DNA from: Ascaphus truei
Lineage: Eukaryota; Chordata; Amphibia; Anura; Ascaphidae
Direction of reading: 5' to 3'
Assembly: GCA_036426205.1 (NCBI GenBank)
Contig: CM071568.1
Location: 117,232,311 to 117,296,310 of the forward strand
DNA length: 64,000 nucleotides
In this document: one piece after another, positions 56,961-64,000 of the stretch
Layout of the letters: each line of letters begins with the position of its first letter
How positions within the stretch are numbered: the first letter of the stretch is position 1
Notes under the pieces: generated by a model
The model's input: the letters and a program-made list of their open reading frames with translations, nothing else
The model's database searches: none
Told to the model about the DNA's origin: nothing
Program-made: the position numbers and the translations under genes

Positions 56961-58283
56961 TCAGTCGCTCTCAACACCGGAAGTGGCGGTGGTGGCGTTT
57001 CGGGATCGCGGATATGCCACGGGTAAACCACGGGCCGTTTCCTCACGCCAACGTCCTCTCGTCACCTGGCGGGAGTAAGGGGGTGGTGCTTCATCCTTAC
57101 CACTCCGCAGGCTCTCGGTAGGTTTCTTCTCCTCAGCAGTCGTCTCAGGCCCCATCTCCGCCATGCTGGGAGTCGCCACGGCCGTGGGACTCTTCCGCGG
57201 TTCAGGCCGCACCAGCGCCTGCTGTCGGGGGATCTCCAGACTCAGCTGCTCAGCATTGCAGGTAAGTTGCTCACACAGCACGGCATCGCTGCAGTGGTCC
57301 GCCGGTAGGTGCATCACCACCGATGACACACTCACGTCCTCGGGCAAGGACACCTCTGCAGGGAAGCGACAGGATTCTTCGCTTGGGATGAGCACACAGG
57401 GCACGCAGCAGTCTGGTTTCAGCACCACCATCAGTAGCGATTCCCCTCTCCCTTGGGCAGTCACCATTTCTCTTTCCAATAGGCCCGATACCACAGTCTC
57501 AGCTACCGCACTCCATTCTGGAACGCCCGTCTTCACATCACCTTGATCAGGGGTGACATCCACTGACAGGCACTCCACTTCTGTTAGCGTCGCTTTTAGG
57601 ACCTCCACAGGAGCCAGGATAGATGAGAAGGGGTCCACCGGCCATAGGTAGAAAACCCCACACTGCGGACACCTTGCATGGGTACTCGGCTTCGACCCAG
57701 GTAATCTGCACTGCAGACACAGACACTTCAGGTACTCTTTACCTCCCACCTCCACCACCAAGAAGCCTCCTGGGAGTTGATAGGCATTCACACAGCACAG
57801 AGGCATATCGCTAGCTGCTGACATAGTAGATAGCATTGTCTCTCGACACAAAGTTCTTGCTCGCTCGCCAGTCTCAACAGAATGAAGGTGTGGAAGCTCA
57901 CATCCGGCTCCTCCTTTCTTCTGCTCGGGACTCTGTGATTGGCTCTTCATGTGCCCCCTCCCTCTGGTGGAGTTTAGAGGAGGGCAACTCAGCTTCTCTT
58001 TGTGACGTGAACTGGGGTGAGACCCAGTCACAGCACAGGGGGGCGCGGCCTCAGCATTTGCGCTGCGTTCCTCTTGCAGACAGGGTGTTGGCTTTCGCGC
58101 CAAACCCGGCCAAATCTTTGAACACAGCCTCTCCACAGCACACTTGCACACAGCACGTGCGTTCCACAGTCCTGGCGGGAACCGCCATTTTGTTTTCTCG
58201 ATACCACGCGGGGCACCACACACAGCCGCCATTTTGGATTTCCCAGTACCGCACGAGGTACTACACACATTTTCCAGTACCAC
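56961..58283 (-). CDS. Hypothetical protein with a cysteine zinc-binding-like cluster, first ORF of the two-ORF element
   Basis: An open frame of 440 codons on the minus strand. The first 150 or so codons lie in low-complexity leader and minisatellite sequence, so translation more likely begins at one of the ATGs at about 57836 or 57824 (MSAASDMPLCC). That gives a protein of about 290 residues with a compact domain: VNAYQLPGGFLVVEVGGKEY, then CLCLQC, 13 residues, CPQCG and VFYLW, a four-cysteine zinc-ribbon-like arrangement. The rest is acidic/Pro-rich and ends in an Arg-rich stretch. Family not recognised. Its position suggests a gag-like or accessory role, which is inference only. Confidence 0.5.
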   Translation of the reverse strand: MVLENVCSTSCGTGKSKMAAVCGAPRGIEKTKWRFPPGLWNARAVCKCAVERLCSKIWPGLARKPTPCLQEERSANAEAAPPCAVTGSHPSSRHKEKLSCPPLNSTRGRGHMKSQSQSPEQKKGGAGCELPHLHSVETGERARTLCRETMLSTMSAASDMPLCCVNAYQLPGGFLVVEVGGKEYLKCLCLQCRLPGSKPSTHARCPQCGVFYLWPVDPFSSILAPVEVLKATLTEVECLSVDVTPDQGDVKTGVPEWSAVAETVVSGLLEREMVTAQGRGESLLMVVLKPDCCVPCVLIPSEESCRFPAEVSLPEDVSVSSVVMHLPADHCSDAVLCEQLTCNAEQLSLEIPRQQALVRPEPRKSPTAVATPSMAEMGPETTAEEKKPTESLRSGKDEAPPPYSRQVTRGRWREETARGLPVAYPRSRNATTATSGVESD

Positions 58284-58372
58284 ATGGGGTACTACACACA
58301 GAGGTCCCAGTACTGCATGGGGTACTACACACAGAGGTCCCAGTACCGCACGGGGTACTACATACAGCCGCC
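58190..58372. repeat. Minisatellite of about 34 bp in the leader of the two-ORF element
   Basis: About five units of CCAGTACCGCACGGGGTACT plus ACACACAG(A/C)-type spacer, each with a short internal palindrome (AGTACC...GGTACT). It lies between the right direct repeat and the likely start of the first ORF. Confidence 0.75.
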
Positions 58373-58383
58373 CTATCTCCCCT

Positions 58384-58711
58384 CTCCCCTAAGGGAGAGC
58401 CTTCAGCGTACCAGAGCACTGGTAGCTTAATTTGAACCAACCATCCTCTTTCTTAACTGCAGAGGAACCACCTCTCTCAAAAGCTAGTGAACTCTGACAC
58501 ACCAAACTGGAAAAGGTAATCCCTTTAGTACAGATCCAGTAGTCCCACCCCTGTGCCTTTGACTGACACCAGGCATGAGCACTACCTTCTCTGACCAACT
58601 GAATCACAGTGGTTGGGGCAAACCCATTTTAACTCCTGGCAAACCTGCACTTACCAGGGATTATTGCACAGGAGGAGGAAAGAATAATAGCCCAAACCTA
58701 CCAGGGCTATA
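58384..58711 (-). repeat. Direct repeat (LTR-like), right copy, 328 bp
   Basis: Uninterrupted copy of the repeat. In ORF orientation it is the 5' copy and would hold the promoter. It begins (minus strand) TATAGCCCTGGTAGG and ends CTTAGGGGAG. Near identity with the left copy implies recent insertion. Confidence 0.75.
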
Positions 58712-59084
58712 ATAAAAAAAAAAAGGGGGGAGGGAAATAAAATGGCTAGAGATATATCAATACTAAAGAATAGGTAACAATCAGATGAAGCGAAGGTATT
58801 TGCCCATTGTACGTACAAAGCAGCCGTAGGTAGAGAGCACACATTGAAGCAGAAAACAACGAGCGCATACCAAAAACACCCAAAGTGAATCAAAATCGGC
58901 TATATAAATGCATTATCTTAAAGGTATGTGTGTATGTGTATGTGTATATGTATGTATATATATATCATTTATTTAATATCACCCTAGGAGAGGAATGCAG
59001 CTTTTTCAGAAGATGTTTCCCAACATCTACTGTGGTAAGACAGCAAGAAACTTTAAAGCGCAAGCCCTCTTTCCCCTAATATAA
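58712..59084. other. Intergenic, A/T- and GT-rich
   Basis: A short A-run then G-run directly after the direct repeat (58712-58732) and a GTAT microsatellite at 58926-58967. No gene. Confidence 0.5.
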
Positions 59085-59935
59085 AGAGGCTACCGGTGCT
59101 GCCGGTACCTGTTGGCTCACAAAGCTCTCAAGCCTCTGCCACGGGGAGCCCGGGGTGATATAATAACAGTCTTGGTGTATCGTCTACACCTGAGAGGGAG
59201 CCCAACGTAGTGGGAGGAGCCCCTCACAGGAACCAATAATACTAACACACAGATTATAATGATAACCTTTCCAGGTGAATCCAGCGATGAAGTCGTCCAC
59301 GATCATTCCGCCTCTGCGTGGGGTGGTATCCGGTTGGAGTGTCCCACTATGAAGATGCAGCCGCGTCCTGACTGTGTCCCTTACTTTCTAATGCTACAGT
59401 GGCAGTGTCCCTATCTTATGGGCCTGTCCCTGTAGTAACCACAAGCTGAGATGAGTCGAGGCCTAGCTGGGGCCTACTGGGGGTAATCTGGCCAAGTACA
59501 GGAGTCACAGACCCATATACACATACACCCTACCCTGTTGGCATCCCAGCTCCAACTGGCATGGTCCTAGACGTGCCAAATGTATCTATCTCCTGCAAGG
59601 GCAATACTACAGCCCTATTGGCTGGTTCGCGCCATGTGATGATCAGCCCCTGAGGCTGCTGGGAGCTGTAGTTCCCATGAAGAGCTCCTGGGTGAAATGG
59701 CCACTGCGGCGAACTTTCTGCGCATACGCAAGGGTGGAGCAAGATGGCCACCGCACTCAACCATACTGTGCATGCGCGGCACAAATCAAGATGGCGACGC
59801 GCTCAGCGAGACTCCAGCTACCCGCTTGCCCACGCTGTGTCTTCCCTACTGGCCCTGCACGTTCCCCGCTTGTAGCAGAGGTAAGGAAACAAGGGGAAGA
59901 CCTGGCTACATACACATGCTGGTAAAATCAAAGTG
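59085..59935. repeat. Diverged partner of the 51640-53787 repeat
   Basis: Same order of motifs as 51640-53787 in the same orientation (GGTGCTGCCGGTACCTGTTG, TGCCACGGGGAGCC, CCCAACGTAGTGGGAG, AGCTGTAGTTCCCATGA, AAGATGGCC), but shorter and diverged. No coding domain is seen. Confidence 0.45.
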
Positions 59936-60146
59936 TGTTTTTTTTTCTTTCTGAATGCCCACTCGTTGTGTCAGGAAAAATCAGGCATTTTCAATTTTTA
60001 AATCCGGTCCCGGTCTTTTGGAACGTTTTTTTTTTAGCATGTTCTTGTATAGCGTTGCTAATTTTACGTAGCGCTTTACAGAAACTTTTTTTTTTCCTTT
60101 GCTGTTGAATGAATTCCCCCCAAAAAGTAGAGAGCATACAATATAA

Positions 60147-60383
60147 GGCTGCGCTTATAGTGCCGGCGACGTGACTACCAAAAATCTGGTAGTCACTGTT
60201 ATTTGATTTTTTCGGCGATGGTCTCCCCTTGTGGCCAATCAGGAGCTTCTCCGTCCCTCTGCCTTCCCACTTTATGACGTCACTGGCCTTGTAGCCAGCA
60301 ACATCGCCTAAATTTGAAATATAATATCGCGATGGCTTTGGGTGACGTCATCGGTCGCGTCGCTGGCACTATAAGCGCGGTCT
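60147..60383. mobile_element. Small inverted-terminal-repeat DNA element (MITE)
   Basis: Starts GGCTGCGCTTATAGTGCCGG and ends with the inverted partner CACTATAAGCGCGGTC (about 21 of 25 positions over the full arm). 237 bp, non-coding. Its terminus resembles that of the element at 4340-4649 (AGGCYGYGMTTATA). Confidence 0.65.
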
Positions 60384-60859
60384 GAGGATTCTCTAATATA
60401 AATGAGCAGTGTTAAATACATCTCTCGAAATTTCAACATTTACACTAAGTTAGTATAAAATAGAAATAGAATCGCAATTGTCTGGCATAATATATCATTC
60501 ATTTTTTAATTTTATTTTTTTGCAACTTAAATTATATTTCTAATTTGTTTAGAAAGAGTATAATTTCAATACATTGCTTTAATCAATTTACATCTGTATC
60601 ACGATGTCTTCATAGGACATAGTGAATATAGAGCATAACAACTTGGGGGGAGGGATGGGAATGTCATGGTAAGGTAATGTAATGGTGACCCCTCCATCAA
60701 AACTTGCTCGTCAGAACCCACTAGTCCGCTCCCCTGGACATTCGCTGCTCTGAGCCCGTGCGGCCCCAGGACTGCCCACTTAGTGTCAATATAAGCATTA
60801 CAGAACCTACCACAGTATCCTCCTCTATCCGTTACTAGACGAGAATGCACCTAACCCTA
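60384..60859. other. Intergenic or LINE 3' region
   Basis: 60600-60859 may be the 3' untranslated end of the minus-strand LINE that follows. No independent feature. Confidence 0.35.
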
Positions 60860-61850
60860 TCATAGCATAATTGAGGTTATGCCCGCTCCTGATATATCCG
60901 ATTGAACTAACCATGGTAGCCAGACCTTTTGGAATTTAGCACCAGTATCATTCACTAGGCTTGTAAGTTTCTCCATCTGACAAATGAACCAAATTCTGTT
61001 TCTAATATTTCCAATTACTGGAGAATCCTTTTGTTTCCATAATGCTGTGCTCTCGCACCTCGTTGCCGTTGCAAAATGTGCAACAAGTTTGTTCTCTTCT
61101 CTGCACAGCTTTTGTGCTGGCCTGTTTAGCAGCAATAGCCACGGATCAAACAGGAACTTGAGGTCTGAAATCCTCTGTAGCCAAATGTGAATTTTCTGCC
61201 AGAGTGGCCTAATCCAAGGGCAAGACCACAGCATGTGTAACAAGTCTGCTTGCTCTCCGCATTGTTTAGGACACAATGGGAAGTACTCTGACACAAATTT
61301 TGATCATTTTAGTGGGGTGAGATACTATCTCATCATAACTTTATATGCATTCTCCTTCAGTGTCGTGCAGATTAAACTCTTTGCCACAGCCGTTAATATC
61401 TCATCCCATTCCTCTGCATCTAATGTTTCCTCTAGATACCTTTCCCACTGGGAGACAAACTGTAACGGATGTGCAGATTCAGGACTAGAACAGATTACTT
61501 CCTTATACAGTTGAGATGTGAGTTCACATGTGTCTGTTCTCAATAGACAGAGCTTCTCGAAATTTGTTAATGGGGAAAGGGGACATTTTTGTATAGAAGG
61601 CTCTGATTTTGGAGGTATCTAAAAAACTCAGAGTGGGGAATTTATTTTTCTGCCTTAATTTGTTCAAACGTTTTAATGTTTTTTCCTGCCTCGAAATCTC
61701 CTAGTCTAAGAATTCCTTTTTGTTTCCAAATTACTAAATCTCTCTTATTCAGGCCCGGAGCAAAGCAGGGGTTATCTAATAGAGGAGTCATCAGCGTACC
61801 CCTATAGGTCAATCCGCATCTAAATCTAGCCAAGACCTGTGTATTAACCT
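60860..61850 (-). mobile_element. L1/Tx1-type LINE, ORF2 C-terminus, decayed
   Basis: Minus strand in three broken pieces. 61833-61642: NPCFAPGLNKRDLVIWKQKG then ILRLGDF, as after the RT domain of L1-group LINEs. 61543-61325: FVSQWERYLEETLDAEEWDE and KENAYKVMMR. 61294-60860: CPKQCGEQADLLHMLWSCPW, the C-terminal cysteine motif region with H(M)..W.C, then a stop at 60860. Order and wording fit the C-terminal region of L1/Tx1 ORF2. RT itself is not present in this window copy. Whether it is L1 proper or Tx1 is not decided. Confidence 0.7.
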
Positions 61851-62582
61851 TTTTGAAGCCTAGTAGCCATTAAGGCATGCAGTATGCCTTTAGTACCTCC
61901 CTTCCGGAGGGCAGCCTAACCTCTCTACAACCCCCCCCCCCCCCAACAAACCTAACCCCCGTCTAGAGGGACATTAGTCCCACTAGCCAAAGGTGGTTAA
62001 TGGCAACATTGCCCTATATTTGTATGCGTGGTTGATATAGCCATTACAATATTCCCTAATGTTCTTCATTACTGCTGTGTGCGATGTTACATACAGTATA
62101 TGCCAGCGATTAGTTTCTGAGTTCCGATATACCTGTAATGCTTTTGACACTTGTTTAGTTTTTTTTGCCCTTGTTTGATGGTTTCAAGTACACTTTCACT
62201 TTATTGGCTCACTTCGGAGAGGTCCTCAATAAGGCTTTTGTTTTTACCGAGCAAGCGTGATGGTTTGTCAGGCAGTTGCTTGGCAACCAGTACTTAGCTC
62301 CATGGCCCCTGGGATTTAACGGTTTTCTGATGGGGTTTTACTTCCTGTCCTTTATGTATTTATACTGTCTGCTGTTCCATATGTTAGTGACCCTGACCCT
62401 GACCCTGAAGACGGTTCCGCTTTGGGGACCAAAATGTTGGCTTGTTAATGTTTTAATACACTGTTTTTTATTGCCACTTACCTACGATGTGCTGCATCTT
62501 CTTTTACCTGGCCCATGGTTTTGGGTAACATATTTATGTCAATAATTGTGTGTGTGTGTGTGTGTGTGTGTGTGCCTACGTG

Positions 62583-62637
<55 letters not shown>

Positions 62638-62835
62638 CATACATACACACACACGTTTATAAGTACATGGAATATTCTATGTTCAAATTAAAATTCTGAT
62701 TCATTTTATACTTTGAACTCTAACCTTCCCCTGTATTTTATAATGCTCAACTGTATTAACTGTGTAACTTATCATTGCTGCTTCACTATATGACATCTAC
62801 ACATTATCTGCCTTCAAATTTGGTACCTAGATATC
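61851..62835. other. Intergenic with PLE-type relic and microsatellites
   Basis: A poly-C run lies at 61930-61943. A GT run is at 62547-62573 and a TA run at 62586-62630. A degenerate hammerhead is listed separately at 62405. No gene. Confidence 0.45.
62405..62440 (+). ncRNA. Degenerate hammerhead motif
   Basis: CTGAAGA (62405-62411), a six-pair stem II GGTTCC/GGGACC with loop GCTTTG, then AAAATGTTGG where GAAAYGTTGG would be expected. Stem I is only about 2 bp. One core G is mutated, so it is probably dead. Confidence 0.5.
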
Positions 62836-62843
62836 GTCTATGT

Positions 62844-63125
62844 CAAGGGTGCGCAAACTTTGTGTGCTGCGCCCCCCCTGCCTGCCAGCCCCTGTGCTCG
62901 GGCCCCCCCCCCTTACCTAAAATCCGGCATCAAATGAGGCGCGGGGTCACGTGACGTCATTTGATGCTGCGTTGCCATGGCGACGTGTTGCTGAAGACAA
63001 GGTAGGAGACACTGCAGAGGCCTCACGCGATCCCCTGGCACTTAATTTAAATGCCTGGGGAAGCGCACTGGGCCTATGCAGCCGCCGCCCCCCCCCCCCC
63101 CCCAAATAAATCTTGCGCACCCCTG
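62844..63125. mobile_element. hAT-type non-autonomous element, second copy of the 29109 family
   Basis: Ends CAAGGGTGCGCAAACTT and TTGCGCACCCCTG. Flanks GTCTATGT (62836-62843) and ATCTATGT (63126-63133) agree at 7 of 8 positions, the expected 8-bp duplication. Inverted relative to 29109-29386, sharing the AGAGGCCTC(A/G)CGCGATC and AATTTAAATGCC(T)GGGG segments. It contains poly-C runs. Confidence 0.85.
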
Positions 63126-63133
63126 ATCTATGT

Positions 63134-64000
63134 AAAGGGGGTAATTCTACAATTATAACATCTACATGCTGAACTCTACTTTTCTACAATATGGAATGTG
63201 TCTGGCCATCACCTGATCCTCTCATTAGTTTGAATTTTGACCATATATACAAAGAAATTGAATAAATCCGACATCCGGTTAATATGAGAACTTTCAACCT
63301 TATAAGTGCTGTTTTAATGTATGAAATATATGCGATATGCATTGTGGAATCTGTTGCTATGATAATAACTTTATACAATTAAAAACGTCTGATTTCAACC
63401 CATTTTTGTGTGGATTCATGCCTCCTCACATTAGACAGTTCGGTCTGGATGTATTCATTGCCTAGATACCGGTTATATATGCAATTGATTTGGAACTTGG
63501 TCTGGTGGTTTGTGAGCCATTAGGAGAGGCGTCTCCACAGCTGTTCAATTCAATGATGCTCAACTATTGGTTGCATGTCACAGAGAAGACGTGTTATATA
63601 CCACGTACATGCCGTCATCTCATCATGTCCCCGGAAGAAGCATTTTTTGCAAAATGTACATCGGGGTGTCTCCCTGTTTGTCCTCTCTCAGGATCCTTCA
63701 AAGCCCGGCACCTGCACTGTATTCAACGAGGATCTCCGTATCAGCCAGCTGTACCTGGTAAATCGGCTAAGTATCATACAGCAGGTTTGTCTTTCTGCCA
63801 GGATATGGAAATATGACATTCATTTTATATACTACAAAAAATAAAACACTAAGGGAACCCAGAGCAACATCAGATATGACAAAAATATACAGTGAAATAC
63901 CTATATATCTCTTGAAAGAAGGGTCATTTAGTTTAACCCTTTGGCCAAAGCACTAAAAGCCTACGAGCCACTTGAAGGCATGACCAGATATCCCAGGTCC
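63134..64000. other. Intergenic with a possible PLE-end relic
   Basis: Open frames at 63490-63844 in two frames have no recognised domain. At 63626-63672 a CGGAAGA box, a short hairpin, AAAA in place of GAAA, TGTACATC and a CCCC/GGGG stem I resemble a hammerhead with two core substitutions. Confidence 0.35.

Larger units (their letters stand above)
53788..58711 (-). mobile_element. Unclassified two-ORF element between 328-bp direct repeats
   Basis: Two direct repeats of exactly 328 bp (once the LINE is removed) bound an interior of about 2.9 kb carrying two long minus-strand frames back to back (58283-56961 and 56958-55687). No reverse transcriptase, integrase, protease or transposase motif is visible. 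This resembles a non-autonomous LTR retrotransposon carrying only structural-type proteins, but the repeats lack TG/CA ends, no tRNA primer site is evident, and no target duplication was found. An exapted or unknown element class remains possible. Confidence 0.6.

Noticed and set aside
56450..57121. Plus-strand open frame of 223 codons
   Set aside because: It is opposite to the two long minus-strand frames and is best explained as their shadow.
62386..62410. CCCTGACCCTGACCCTGA run, telomere-like
   Set aside because: Only about three units and not the vertebrate TTAGGG/CCCTAA repeat. It is the lead-in to the degenerate hammerhead.

Overview
The window looks like vertebrate nuclear DNA, most probably from a frog. 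It carries fragments of one host gene in a dense field of transposable elements: Penelope-like elements (PLEs), CR1/L2 and L1/Tx1-type LINEs, hAT and Tigger/pogo-type DNA elements, and long CA/TA microsatellites. The species cannot be named from the sequence. Many near-identical copies differ by single-base insertions or deletions, so some breaks in ORFs may be residual long-read errors rather than real mutations.

The only host gene supported is the 3' end of a C2H2 zinc-finger gene on the + strand, most likely ZNF236. A two-finger exon (23207-23383) and the terminal exon (25405-25583) are joined by a phase-compatible 2.0 kb intron holding two Tigger-like elements. The terminal exon contains an uninterrupted (GAA)11 polyglutamate tract and is followed by a polyadenylation signal.

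Layout: 1-7.2 kb holds foldback repeats, an inverted CR1/L2 LINE and microsatellites. 7.2-16 kb holds hammerhead-bearing repeats, a decayed PLE with an RYIDD reverse transcriptase, and a retroposon with a U2 snRNA-like head inserted next to a hammerhead. 16.5-21.4 kb holds two more PLE copies and hammerhead motifs. 21.7-22.1 kb holds 5S rRNA-like fragments. 22-26 kb is the ZNF236-like gene end. 27.2-28.1 kb is an 0.87 kb palindrome centred on paired hammerheads. 29-37 kb holds hAT elements with clear 8-bp duplications (one swollen to 1.6 kb by microsatellites) and an L2 relic. 37.5-44.5 kb is a duplicated foldback of one PLE. 45.5-50.4 kb is the most complete PLE, with a 14-bp target duplication. 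50.9-51.6 kb is a hAT end with a transposase C-terminus. 53.8-58.7 kb is an unrecognised two-ORF element with 328-bp direct repeats and no visible polymerase. 60-64 kb holds an L1/Tx1-type LINE end, small DNA elements and hammerhead relics.

The unifying theme is at least a dozen hammerhead-ribozyme motifs of several sequence families, one with every core element intact, spread over PLE ends, tandem units and palindromes. The least explained object is the two-ORF direct-repeat element at 53.8-58.7 kb.
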